DNA from: Bacillus sp. SD075
GTDB lineage: Bacteria > Bacillota > Bacilli > Bacillales > DSM-1321
Length of the DNA stretch: 64,000 nt
Direction of reading: 5' to 3'
Assembly (NCBI RefSeq): GCF_017355165.1
Contig: NZ_JADILK010000005.1
Location: 1 to 64,000, forward strand
Positions 1 to 8,199 of this stretch are shown here, one piece after another (the stretch's first letter is position 1; each line of letters starts with the position of its first letter). The notes under the pieces are model-generated. The model saw only the letters and a list, made by a program, of their open reading frames with translations. It ran no database searches and was not told the DNA's origin. Made by a program: the position numbers and the translations under genes.

Positions 1-24
1 TTTGGCCTCTTTTTTTTAAATGTA

Positions 25-477
25 TCAATACTCCCTTTTATTTCCCCTTTTCACAAATTCCCAATCCACCTCAATGTTTTTTCTGACTCTTTGAAGAAGA
101 TGAAGCATTGTTTCCGTTTCCTCCAAAGAAAATCCAGATAATGCAACCTTGTCGGTATACTCTCCTTCTTTTTTCAAAAAGGGATAGACCCTTTCACCTT
201 TATCAGTAGCATATAACTTTTTAATTTTTTTGTTTTCCTCATCATTTTTCTTTTCGATAAAACCTTGTATTTCTAGTTTTTTAATGGCACGAGCCGCTGT
301 CGTTCGGTCAACCTTTATCATTTCTGCCAACTTTTCTTGAATGATTCCTGGATTTTCACATATTCGAACAAGATACAAATACTGCCCTTTTGTAAGGTCA
401 ATTTCTTTAAATTCGATATTACTTATAGAGTCCAGTGCCCTTGCTATCATTCCAATTTCACGGAGTATTTCCTTCAT
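25..477 (-). CDS. MarR family transcriptional regulator
   Basis: A 150-residue winged-helix DNA-binding protein. The MarR core is visible: a helical N-terminus, a recognition region around residues 50-70 (VDRTTAARAIKKLEIQGFI) and a charged wing (KKNDEENKKIKKL). MarR proteins act as dimeric, ligand-responsive repressors, often of a neighbouring gene. The frame stays open upstream to 609, but that stretch would add 44 non-MarR residues and overlap the divergent acetyltransferase start, so the internal ATG at 477 is preferred. It is divergent from the GNAT gene at 600, with about 120 bp between the starts, so control of that gene is plausible but is inference. The ligand is unknown. Confidence 0.85.
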   Translation of the reverse strand: MKEILREIGMIARALDSISNIEFKEIDLTKGQYLYLVRICENPGIIQEKLAEMIKVDRTTAARAIKKLEIQGFIEKKNDEENKKIKKLYATDKGERVYPFLKKEGEYTDKVALSGFSLEETETMLHLLQRVRKNIEVDWEFVKRGNKREY

Positions 478-599
478 TCCAAAAGCCCCTGACTTTTTTG
501 TTGTATTTACAACAAAAATAATTTCATTTATACTAAAAAAGGATATACATTTATTATGACTTGTCTTTTTAAATAAATCTAGAAAAGGGATGAAGAACA

Positions 600-1040
600 T
601 TGGATTCAAAAAGAATAACTACAGAAAATGATTTAAAAATAGCCTTCCATATCAGAAAAGAAGTATTTGTAGATGAACAAGGCTTCCAATTAGAAAGTGA
701 ATTTGATGAATTTGATTCACTTAATTCTTTATCTGAACACGTATTAGTCTATTATAATGAAAAACCAGTCGGAACTGGAAGGTTAAGAGTTGTTGATGGT
801 TTAGGTAAATTGGAGAGAATTTGCATCTTGGAGCCTTTCCGTAAATTTGGTCTTGGAAAAATAATAATAAAAACGTTAGAAGAAATTGCAAAGGAAAAGG
901 TAATCTCCCGGGTTAAATTACATGGGCAAACACAGGCAGAGGGCTTTTATAAAAAACTCGGCTATCAGACTTCATCTGATGTCTTTATGGAAGATGGCGG
1001 TCCACATCTTTTGATGATAAAAGAATTAGTTAATGAATAA
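600..1040 (+). CDS. GNAT family N-acetyltransferase (YjcF-like)
   Basis: A 146-residue single-domain Gcn5-related acetyltransferase, which transfers acetyl from acetyl-CoA to an amine. Visible features are an N-terminal IRKEVFVDEQGF segment typical of the YjcF/ElaA-like branch, the acetyl-CoA pyrophosphate-binding motif FRKFGLGK near residues 80-87, and a C-terminal QAEGFYKKLGYQ motif. The length fits the family. The start is TTG at 600, preceded by an AAAAGGGATG ribosome site about 10 bases upstream; an ATG at 589 is in another frame and soon stops. It is divergent from the MarR gene, which may regulate it. The acceptor substrate cannot be deduced. Confidence 0.85.
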   Translation: MDSKRITTENDLKIAFHIRKEVFVDEQGFQLESEFDEFDSLNSLSEHVLVYYNEKPVGTGRLRVVDGLGKLERICILEPFRKFGLGKIIIKTLEEIAKEKVISRVKLHGQTQAEGFYKKLGYQTSSDVFMEDGGPHLLMIKELVNE

Positions 1041-1145
1041 GTGTGTTAAATATGAGTATAACAAATAAAAACCTCTATCAGATGGGATCCCTTGGTTGTT
1101 TTTTAACCATACAATCTGTTGCCATTTTAACTGTGTTTTTTTACT

Positions 1146-1226
1146 TGTATTAACAAACATATAAAGAAATTGGCTGGAATGAGTCCGGTTCAATACCGTC
1201 GTCACACCAGCCAATTAACTGTTTAG
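1146..1226 (+). pseudogene. IS3-family transposase (OrfB) C-terminal scrap
   Basis: A short frame ending in TAG at 1224-1226 reads KKLAGMSPVQYRRHTSQLTV, the characteristic C-terminal tail of IS150/IS3-type OrfB transposases (consensus KLxGMSPVQYR). Upstream codons are already degraded. The AT-rich segment to about 1262, containing TTTTTGGGGACACACC, resembles the terminal part of such an element. This is all that remains of an old insertion; nothing is functional. Confidence 0.7.
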
Positions 1227-1316
1227 TATAAACTCTAACTTTTTGGGGACACACCAGTTTAACGTCCTACTTCGCCTTTACCTTGAATGGGGAACTTCTA
1301 CTGTTCCCCCATTCCA

Positions 1317-2282
1317 TCAAGATTCTTTTGACCCAAAATTTTCGAGCAAAGCACGTGCTTCATCTGTTGATTCTGTGTTCATTAATTGATTTCTTAATTC
1401 ACTTGCCCCTCGAAACCCACGGACATATATCTTAAAAAAGCGATGAAGAGCCTTGAACGGACGTAGCTCCAATTTTGAATATTTATCATGGAGATCCAGA
1501 TGTAACCCTAGGAGATCAAGCAATTCCTTACTGCTATGATCTTTCGTCTCCTTTTCAAAGGCAAATGGATTATTAAAAATACCACGCCCAATCATAACCC
1601 CATCAATACCATATTGTTGAGCGAGCTTTAAGCCAGTTTGACGGTCAGGGATATCCCCATTGATCGTCAAGAGCGTATCTGGTGCCACCTGGTCACGAAG
1701 TTTCTTAATCTCCGGGATTAGTTCCCAATGAGCATCTACTTTGCTCATTTCCTTTCTTGTACGCAGATGAATGGAAAGATTAACAATGTCTTGTTTCAAT
1801 AAGTGTGTTAGCCAGTCGTGCCATTCGTCTACATCCGTGTAACCAAGCCTTGTCTTTACACTTACCGGCAATCCTCCTGCTTTTGCTGCTTGTATTAAAT
1901 CTGCTGCAACTTCTGGGCGACGGATAAGGCCACTTCCCTTCCCATTCTGTGCCACATTAGGTACAGGACAGCCCATATTGATATCCACACCCCGATAACC
2001 TAGTTTCGCCATACCAATGCTCATTTGCCGAAAGTATTCAGGCTTATCCCCCCATATATGGGCTACAATTGGTTGTTCATCCTCTGTAAAAGTCAAACGC
2101 CCACGCACACTTTGCTTCCCCTCGGGATGACAATAACTCTCCGTGTTTGCAAACTCTGTAAAAAACACATCGGGTCTAGCTGCTTCACTCACTACATGGC
2201 GAAAAACAACATCCGTCACATCTTCCATTGGTGCCAGTATAAAAAATGGTCGTGGTAAATCACGCCAAAAATTATCTATCAT
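1317..2282 (-). CDS. dus: tRNA-dihydrouridine synthase (YfjN-like)
   Basis: An FMN- and NADPH-dependent flavoenzyme that reduces uridines in the tRNA D-loop. A TIM-barrel domain begins with [16 protein letters not shown]; the GVDINMGCP motif holds the cysteine used as general acid in Dus enzymes, followed by GKGSGLI. The phosphate-binding region includes [15 protein letters not shown] helical domain covers about the last 70 residues. At about 321 residues it matches the second B. subtilis Dus (YfjN type). Three in-frame starts compete: TTG at 2294, TTG at 2288 (best spaced after GAGAGGA) and ATG at 2282; the ATG is given because [10 protein letters not shown] is the expected N-terminus. It stands alone. 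Confidence 0.9.
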   Translation of the reverse strand: MIDNFWRDLPRPFFILAPMEDVTDVVFRHVVSEAARPDVFFTEFANTESYCHPEGKQSVRGRLTFTEDEQPIVAHIWGDKPEYFRQMSIGMAKLGYRGVDINMGCPVPNVAQNGKGSGLIRRPEVAADLIQAAKAGGLPVSVKTRLGYTDVDEWHDWLTHLLKQDIVNLSIHLRTRKEMSKVDAHWELIPEIKKLRDQVAPDTLLTINGDIPDRQTGLKLAQQYGIDGVMIGRGIFNNPFAFEKETKDHSSKELLDLLGLHLDLHDKYSKLELRPFKALHRFFKIYVRGFRGASELRNQLMNTESTDEARALLENFGSKES

Positions 2283-3049
2283 ATTCAAATTCAAATCCTC
2301 TCATTATGGGGTACCACGCCAACCCCATATCCCAAAATTAAAAAGCAAAATGTCCCTGCTTCTTTTACACTTATACCATGCTTAATCACTTTTTATCAAC
2401 TGATCGGAAATGTTTATTTTAACTCACAATCTCTGTACAACCAAAATATCTCCTGCAAAAATCCACTCTATCAACTAGCATTCCACTGTTCGAGTTAAAA
2501 TAAAATTTTGCTGAAAAAGGCTGAAAAGAAAATTAGAATAACACTGGATTGACAAGGGTTTAACAGTAAAAAGACCGTGAAATCGCAAAAGTCCTTTTTA
2601 ACGAAATCCGGGTCCAATTGGCAAATGATTATTTTAACTGGCAAGAGCATTTTTTATTTAGACATCTTCAATTCCAAATCCGTCACGACTTCAACATGTG
2701 TGGTAAACAGAAACAATGTACCAATGTTACTCAATCAACACATCAAAACCTGTTCGGGTAATAGGCATTGCATATCCTTGATCTTGTTCATTCCATTGCC
2801 ACCCTTAACACCATGTTAATAATCTTCCGTTATATATTTTCTTTATGGGACTCATCTTATAAATATTATTATGAAATGGTCGAACACGGACACTGAAAAA
2901 AGGGTCATAAAAATTAACACAGGTAGACTTTTTAATAAATGCTGATAATCATGGCATTACTGCATATAAAAATTATTTTTGGGGTATCAAAAATAGGGAA
3001 GATAAATTCCCGGATTGGGTTGGACTGGTCTGGAGTGGAGGGATTGCTC
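2283..3049. other. Gene-poor stretch with a 13-bp inverted repeat
   Basis: No supportable gene. A short 80-codon frame at 2577-2819 on the plus strand has no ribosome site and no recognisable domain. The notable content is a perfect 13-bp inverted repeat (2413-2425 TTTATTTTAACTC, with its complement at 2492-2504) separated by 66 bases, and a third partial copy of ATTTTAACT near 2629. This could be a remnant of a small mobile element or a regulatory hairpin. Confidence 0.5.
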
Positions 3050-3538
3050 ATGGAAAAGATGAATCGGGGAATTTTAACGGCGCTGTCGGCGATCGGCATT
3101 GCGCAAGGACTGAAAATTTTAACCCATAATAAGCTGACGGGAAAGTGGGACTTGAAGCAGGCTTTCACAACAGGTGGCATGCCCAGTTCGCACTCTGCTG
3201 GTGTGGCCGCACTGGCATCCTATGTGGCAGCGAATAAAGGATGGCTGCATACGGAAACATCGCTGGCGACAATTTTTGGCGTGATTGTGATGTATGATGC
3301 ACAGGGGATTCGGCGCCATACAGGCGAAATTGCTAAGCTTGTAAATGATCTTGAAAATAATATGGCGAAATTTTCTGGAGAGTTTCCGAGCTTCGAGTAT
3401 GTGGAGCGTGATAAAGAGCTGAATGAACTGCTAGGACATCAGCCTGTGGAAGTGGGAGCAGGTGCGCTGCTTGGAGTTGTACTTGGGCTTATTTCTGCTA
3501 AATTGGAGGATGGCAATCCCTCCAAACAAAACGGTTGA
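3050..3538 (+). CDS. Divergent PAP2-family membrane protein (YuiD-like)
   Basis: A 162-residue protein of the divergent PAP2 (DUF212) family, related to acid phosphatase/vanadium haloperoxidase folds. The family motif TGGMPSSHSAGVAALA is intact, as is DAQGIRRHTGE, which supplies the conserved Arg-His pair. LLGHQPVEVGAGALLGVVLG forms the C-terminal membrane helix. The function in bacteria is unproven; lipid-phosphate phosphatase activity is inferred from the fold. The frame extends upstream to 2939, but the ATG at 3050 has a GGAGGG ribosome site 7 bases upstream and gives the family length. A terminator at 3663-3710 follows. Confidence 0.87.
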   Translation: MEKMNRGILTALSAIGIAQGLKILTHNKLTGKWDLKQAFTTGGMPSSHSAGVAALASYVAANKGWLHTETSLATIFGVIVMYDAQGIRRHTGEIAKLVNDLENNMAKFSGEFPSFEYVERDKELNELLGHQPVEVGAGALLGVVLGLISAKLEDGNPSKQNG

Positions 3539-3662
3539 AAACAGTGGACAAGCCTTGATATTCTAGATCTTCAAGTAAGATATATATTTTGATCATAACA
3601 ATAGATTATAATTAAAACGTTCCTATGTTATTAACATAGCCTTGTATATATTGGTAGATTTG

Positions 3663-3710
3663 AAAATGACCTAGGCCTCTCAGCTCTCTTAGAAAGACCT
3701 AGGTCATTTT
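3663..3710. terminator. Bidirectional Rho-independent terminator
   Basis: Arms at 3663-3678 and 3695-3710 (AAAATGACCTAGGCCT with AGACCTAGGTCATTTT) pair over 16 bp with one G-T pair and a 16-base loop. An A-run on one side and a T-run on the other make it usable from both strands, between the convergent PAP2 gene and the GntR gene. Confidence 0.85.
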
Positions 3711-3720
3711 ATGTGCAAAA

Positions 3721-4428
3721 TCAATTTTTCCGAGACATTTTCATGGCAAATGAGTACATATCCGATCGGAATAACCCTTTATAATATTCCACTAAGTTAC
3801 CATCAGAATCAAAAATCATTCGTTCTGTAATCAGCAAGCACATCGTTTCGGCTATACCTAAGTGTTCTGCATCTTCTTTTGTTGGAAAGCCGCAGGTTAT
3901 GATTTGTTCCGCTTCACAAAAGTCAATGTTTAAATCACCTTCGAGTGCATCATACAATACGGTTGTACTTAAATCGAATTTCGTCAATTTTTTTCCTAGG
4001 TCCAAAGAATAATAATGCAATTCAATGGCTATTGGGACATCCCCCTGTAACCGAAGCCTTTTAATATGGTAAGATTCATCCTCAAACCCATTTGCATCAG
4101 CTATATTTTCAGGTGTCATTACACGGCCATGATCTAGTAGTTCAATCCCCATGCCTTTAGTGGTTTCCGTAAAACTTATCATCTTAAGCCATTCTTGTAC
4201 AGGCTTAAGGGAAACGAACGTTCCCTTCCCATGCCTCTTTTCCAATATTCCCTCACGAACCAGGATGGATACAGCTTCCCGTACAGTGCTCCTGCTGACT
4301 GAATACATATCCATAAGTTCCCTTTCACTCGGGATTTTGTCTTTATAATACCCTTCCAAAATCTGATTTTCCAATATGGTTTTCAATTGAGCATGTAAAG
4401 GGATTGGGTTTTTAAAGTCTAACTCCAT
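3721..4428 (-). CDS. GntR/HutC-family regulator with UTRA domain
   Basis: A 235-residue regulator. Residues about 1-70 form the GntR winged helix (IPSERELMDMYSVSRSTVRE, then VREGILEKRHGKGTFV). Residues about 85-230 form a UTRA effector domain of the HutC subfamily (LRLQGDVPIAIELHYYSLDL). These proteins usually repress a catabolic operon until a pathway metabolite binds. It is the regulator at the end of the taurine/phosphonate gene group and the obvious candidate to control it. Its own promoter (TTGAAT, 17 bases, TACAAT at 4481-4509) carries a site just downstream of the -10 that resembles one at the same place in the xsc promoter, suggesting autoregulation. The ribosome site TTGGAGG precedes the ATG. 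Confidence 0.9.
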   Translation of the reverse strand: MELDFKNPIPLHAQLKTILENQILEGYYKDKIPSERELMDMYSVSRSTVREAVSILVREGILEKRHGKGTFVSLKPVQEWLKMISFTETTKGMGIELLDHGRVMTPENIADANGFEDESYHIKRLRLQGDVPIAIELHYYSLDLGKKLTKFDLSTTVLYDALEGDLNIDFCEAEQIITCGFPTKEDAEHLGIAETMCLLITERMIFDSDGNLVEYYKGLFRSDMYSFAMKMSRKN

Positions 4429-4465
4429 AAAATTTCCTCCAAACAGAAAAAGACATCGTAATGTT

Positions 4466-4509
4466 CGTATCAGTTCTTATATTGTAAACCAAATAGTTAT
4501 AATATTCAA
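4466..4509 (-). promoter_or_regulatory. sigmaA promoter and candidate GntR operator of gntR
   Basis: On the minus strand: -35 TTGAAT (4504-4509), a 17-base spacer, -10 TACAAT (4481-4486), then ATAAGAACTGATACG (4466-4480) over the expected start point. The last element is shared, with variation, with the xsc promoter (TTATAACTGGTACG), in the same position after the -10. Operator identity is inferred from that conservation. Confidence 0.55.
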
Positions 4510-4598
4510 ACATGCCAGTGTTCAATTTTCCCCTAAAATTAGGATTTCATCACTTCCGCACCCCTTCTTTTCCCAAAAAGCTTTTTCTTCGGATGAAT

Positions 4599-4629
4599 AA
4601 AAAAACCTGAATAGATCTATATATTCAGG
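4599..4629 (-). terminator. Rho-independent terminator after yeiH-like gene
   Basis: On the minus strand the stem CCTGAATA/TATTCAGG (4622-4629 with 4606-4613), with an 8-base loop, is followed by seven T residues. It ends the YeiH transcription unit and separates it from gntR, which therefore needs its own promoter. Confidence 0.85.
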
Positions 4630-4696
4630 GCTTATCCATATGCATTCTTCATCACATTTCAGGCATCATATACTGGGACAATAGAAAGCTTATTTA

Positions 4697-5749
4697 TTAA
4701 ACGATAAAGTACGAGATTATGGAAAGCAGCAAAGAGGTAATGGTCATGGCTAAAAGGGGACGCATGGCTTTTGTCCGCAGTGCCTGCAGGCTTACATTCA
4801 ATCCAAGACCGATCATGGCCATTGTCAAAATAAATGTAGTCGCTTTGGATATCCCATCCATTACGAGAGGCGAGACCGTAAGATAAGTTCCAAACACATA
4901 ACTTCCTATTAGACTCATGATTATAAAACCAACGAGGAACCATGGAAAATCAATTTTGGCATCATTGCCCATTTTCCCGGATGTGCGTTTTTTCATCCAA
5001 TACATAAAAATGAAACATAAAGGGATAAGTAAAAAGACACGGCCCAATTTTGCGAGTAGTGCAATCGCTAGCGCATCTTCACCAGCCGGTGCTCCTGCCA
5101 ATGCAACATGGGCGATTTCATGCAGACTGATCCCAGACCAGATTCCATAATCTAAAGCAGATAGCGGAAGGATCGGACGTAAAAGTGTATAAACAATGGA
5201 GAAAAGTGTTCCCATTAATGCAATGATCCCGACGCCTATGGCAGTATCCTCTTCCTTCGCTTTCACGATTGGAGATATTGCCGCAATGGCTGCTGCACCG
5301 CATATCCCGGTTCCTACAGCAAGAAGAAGGGAAATGGAAGCATCTGCCTTAAGCCACTTGGCAATCAGGACCATCACGACTATGGCAAATGTCACTGTCC
5401 CTATGTCACGTACCAACAGCGGCAGTCCCTGATTGAAAATCACATCGATATTTAATTTCAACCCGTATAAAATAATGGCAAAACGCAAAAGTTTTTTTGC
5501 GGAAAATTCAATTCCCGGCCGGAACTTCTCTGGATATCCCGCAATTTGACGATAAATCACGGCAATGATGATCGAGCATGCAAGAGGACCGATTCGATTG
5601 AATCCTGAAATCTTGGACAGCCCCAAGCCTAAGAGGGCAATAAAAAAGGTGAAAGCGATACCGCTCAGCCACAAAAGCACCTTTTTTTGAAGCGGTTTTT
5701 GCTGCACCAGAGGGGTTTCTTCAAGCGGATCATATTTTTCCAATTCCAT
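4697..5749 (-). CDS. YeiH-family putative sulfate/sulfite exporter
   Basis: A 350-residue integral membrane protein with about 10 hydrophobic helices and the YeiH (Cons_hypoth698) signature: GTGICGAAAIAAISPIVKA, and a paired-helix GISLHEIAHVALAGAPAGED segment. In Paracoccus and other taurine or sulfonate degraders, proteins of this family (TauZ/SuyZ) are encoded beside xsc and proposed to export the sulfite or sulfate released. Here it lies in the same group as xsc and the transaminase, so removal of the inorganic sulfur product is the natural role; this is inference by context and family. The ribosome site AAGGAAAGT precedes the ATG; a terminator follows at 4599-4629. Confidence 0.85.
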   Translation of the reverse strand: MELEKYDPLEETPLVQQKPLQKKVLLWLSGIAFTFFIALLGLGLSKISGFNRIGPLACSIIIAVIYRQIAGYPEKFRPGIEFSAKKLLRFAIILYGLKLNIDVIFNQGLPLLVRDIGTVTFAIVVMVLIAKWLKADASISLLLAVGTGICGAAAIAAISPIVKAKEEDTAIGVGIIALMGTLFSIVYTLLRPILPLSALDYGIWSGISLHEIAHVALAGAPAGEDALAIALLAKLGRVFLLIPLCFIFMYWMKKRTSGKMGNDAKIDFPWFLVGFIIMSLIGSYVFGTYLTVSPLVMDGISKATTFILTMAMIGLGLNVSLQALRTKAMRPLLAMTITSLLLSIISYFIV

Positions 5750-5794
5750 ACTTTCCTTCCCCCTTTCCAGATAAACTAAAGCACAAATTACGTA

Positions 5795-6544
5795 TCATCC
5801 CATCCTTTCAATCGTTTGAAAAAAATCGGTATCTTCTATATTAGTAGGTGAATTCCCTTTGATAAAATACTCGTATTCCTTTAAAAAAGGCAAGCTTAGA
5901 TTTTTATTCCCCCACAATGCAGGAACAGCTAGAGTCTGGGAGCGATGGGACTTTAAGGCACTGATCTTTTTCTGTAAAGTCCCTGCTATATTCACTCTTG
6001 TGATACTGCTCTGCCCATTTTCCTTTAACCATTCATCATAAAAAGAAGGCCAAAGGACAAAGTACAGATTATGGACCTTAAAAGCTGGAAAAACTGTATC
6101 TGGATAAAAATCGGGATCTCCTGATTTTAGAAAAGCAAATTCAGCAGCACGGCCAATCGCACAATGGTCTGGATGCCCCCCATATTTCTCATGGAATGTT
6201 ACTAGTGCATTGGGTTGAACCTTACGAATCACCTTTACGATTCCCTCCGCCAATAAATCGAAGCTTTCAAATTCAATCGTTTTATCCCTTACGTTTAAAA
6301 ATCGCAAGTCTCTGATCCCCAACTCTTCACAAGCTCTTTTTAACTCCTCCACCCTTAGTTCAGGCAATGCCTCCCTTGTTGTAAGAATGGGATTTCCCAT
6401 GCGCCTGCCCATTTCGCCTTTTGTCGCACATAGTAAAGTTATATGAACACCTTGCTCAGACATTTTGGCAATGGTTCCGCCACATAGGAATGATTCATCA
6501 TCGGGATGAGCAAGAACCACCAATAACCTTTGTTGTGATTGCAT
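5795..6544 (-). CDS. PIG-L family deacetylase (BshB-like)
   Basis: A 249-residue zinc-dependent N-deacetylase of the PIG-L/LmbE superfamily. The zinc motif AHPDDE is at residues 12-17 and the second motif HPDHCAIG near residues 144-151, with KYGG just before it. Bacillithiol deacetylases (BshB1/BshB2) belong here and act on GlcNAc-malate. This copy sits between the exporter and the transaminase of the sulfonate group, 45 bp from yeiH, so it is probably co-transcribed. It might deacetylate an N-acetylated substrate of the pathway (for example an N-acetyl aminosulfonate or aminophosphonate) or act as a BshB2. The choice cannot be made from sequence. GGAGGAAAT precedes the ATG. Confidence 0.82.
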   Translation of the reverse strand: MQSQQRLLVVLAHPDDESFLCGGTIAKMSEQGVHITLLCATKGEMGRRMGNPILTTREALPELRVEELKRACEELGIRDLRFLNVRDKTIEFESFDLLAEGIVKVIRKVQPNALVTFHEKYGGHPDHCAIGRAAEFAFLKSGDPDFYPDTVFPAFKVHNLYFVLWPSFYDEWLKENGQSSITRVNIAGTLQKKISALKSHRSQTLAVPALWGNKNLSLPFLKEYEYFIKGNSPTNIEDTDFFQTIERMG

Positions 6545-6695
6545 ATTTCCTCCTACTTCGGATTCTCCAGTTTTCCCACACAGTCAGATCCCAATATGAA
6601 AAAATGGACATGGATGTCAAAACGGTTAGACATATCATGCCCATCTTCAAATTCGTCTATAAATATAGCATCCTAAAGCCAATCACCTTTTATGG

Positions 6696-8054
6696 TTAGC
6701 ATAATTCATATAAAACGGATTTAACCGTTTCTATGACAAAGCGTAAATCTTCAACGGTCGAAGATAAAGGCGGTGCAATGATCAATACATTTCCATATCC
6801 AGGAACTGTATCACCATTACGCCCGATGATAAGACCATTCTCCTTGCAAGCCCCTATAATTTTACCCATGAATTCATCGGAAACAGGCGTTTTTGTCTTT
6901 TTATCCTCCACCAATTCAATGCCATATAAAAAACCAACTCCCCGAACTTCCCCTACTTTATCCAGGGCTGTCAATTCAAAGAGTTCACTTAGTGTCGAGT
7001 CACTAAGTTCAGATACCCGTTGAACGATTTTTTCATTTTCTAAGATTTCAATGTTCTTTAGCGCAACTGCGCAAGATGCAGGGTGGCCTCCATATGTTGA
7101 CACATGCCTGAAATGATTTAAATTTCCGTTCTCTTTGAATTTCTCATAAATCCTGGAATTCACAGCCGTTGCTCCAAGTGGAAGATAACCACTGGTCAAA
7201 CCCTTTGCCATTGTAACAATATCGGGTTGAACCCCATCAGAGTGCATGAACCCAAACATTTTTCCAGTTCTTCCAAAACCTGAAACCACTTCGTCCACAA
7301 TTAAAAGTACATCATGCTTCTTACATATTTCAGAAACCCTCGTTAAGTATTCTTTCGAAGGAATAAGGACCCCTCCACCGGAGATGAAAGGTTCAAGAAT
7401 GACACCCGCTACCGTTTCAGCTCCTTCAAAGTTAATGACCTGATCGATATATTCAGCTGCAAGTAAATCGGAATTTTCAACGTTTTCCCCAAACGGACTT
7501 CGATAACTGTACGGCGGTGGCACATGAAGGAAACCTGGAACCGCCGGATCATATTTCACTCTCCGATTAGCCTGCGCGGTTGCGCTAAGTGCGCCAAAAG
7601 TATTGCCATGATAAGCTCTGTACCTTGAGATGAATTTGTATTTACCCTGATTCCCATTTTGAGAATGATATTGCCTGGCTATTTTAAAAGCTGTCTCATT
7701 CGCCTCAGAGCCGCTGTTCGTAAAAAAAGTTGTATAAGAGCCCTTTAAATGTTCACTTATTTTTGCAGATAATTCAATTGCCGGCTTATGGCTTAACGTT
7801 AAAGGGAAATAAGATAAATTAATCATTTGTTCATAGGCTGCCTGCGCAATCTCTTTACGACCGTGACCCAGGTTCAAGCACCATAATCCGGAAACCCCAT
7901 CTAAATATTTATCACCTTTAGTATCTGTGAACCATGAACCGGTTCCTGCTGTAGCCATCATGGGAGCATCCTTCTCATTATAGCGATGCATCGCATGCCA
8001 TAAATGGTCTTTATCCATTTGAACAAGGTCTTTCGTTTCAGTTTCCATCTTCAC
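6696..8054 (-). CDS. tpa: PLP-dependent taurine--pyruvate-type aminotransferase
   Basis: A class-III (omega) aminotransferase of about 452 residues. Motifs are DKYLDGVSGLWCLNLGHGRK near the N-terminus, the cofactor loop FFTNSGSEANETAFK, the Asp that binds the PLP pyridine in LLIVDEVVSGFGRTGK, and the Schiff-base lysine in VTMAKGLTSGYLPLGA. The DGVSGLWCLN segment and the immediate presence of xsc favour a taurine-pyruvate aminotransferase: taurine plus pyruvate gives sulfoacetaldehyde plus alanine. Many databases would call it only an aspartate aminotransferase family protein. It might also accept 2-aminoethylphosphonate, given phnX nearby and no separate phnW. The start is GTG at 8054 behind AAGGGGG with 8-base spacing; an upstream ATG at 8087 lacks such a site. 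Confidence 0.8.
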   Translation of the reverse strand: MKMETETKDLVQMDKDHLWHAMHRYNEKDAPMMATAGTGSWFTDTKGDKYLDGVSGLWCLNLGHGRKEIAQAAYEQMINLSYFPLTLSHKPAIELSAKISEHLKGSYTTFFTNSGSEANETAFKIARQYHSQNGNQGKYKFISRYRAYHGNTFGALSATAQANRRVKYDPAVPGFLHVPPPYSYRSPFGENVENSDLLAAEYIDQVINFEGAETVAGVILEPFISGGGVLIPSKEYLTRVSEICKKHDVLLIVDEVVSGFGRTGKMFGFMHSDGVQPDIVTMAKGLTSGYLPLGATAVNSRIYEKFKENGNLNHFRHVSTYGGHPASCAVALKNIEILENEKIVQRVSELSDSTLSELFELTALDKVGEVRGVGFLYGIELVEDKKTKTPVSDEFMGKIIGACKENGLIIGRNGDTVPGYGNVLIIAPPLSSTVEDLRFVIETVKSVLYELC

Positions 8055-8138
8055 AATTGAAACCCCCTTCTTATTCATTGAACGCAATTAAGTTAAGTTC
8101 CCATGCTGTTACAGACCTTTATAGAGAGAATTGGTGAT

Positions 8139-8176
8139 GGTGCGATGACCCAAATAGTTCACCAAGTCATCGTACC
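8139..8176 (-). other. Intergenic hairpin between xsc and tpa
   Basis: Arms 8139-8149 (GGTGCGATGAC) and 8166-8176 pair over 11 bp with one G-T pair and a 16-base loop. There is no T-run, so it is not a simple terminator. It could be an mRNA processing or attenuation element that sets relative expression of xsc and tpa. Confidence 0.45.
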
Positions 8177-8199
8177 TGTCATATCACCTTTTCACACCA

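Noticed and set aside
2577-2819. 80-codon plus-strand ORF
   Set aside because: No ribosome binding site, compositionally unlike the neighbours and no recognisable domain; treated as chance.
8139-8176. Terminator between xsc and tpa
   Set aside because: The stem is good, but no T-run follows on the minus strand.
8171-8184. Third copy of the putative GntR operator, upstream of tpa
   Set aside because: The match is weaker, there is no sigmaA promoter beside it and it lies in a hairpin arm; tpa is probably read from the xsc promoter.
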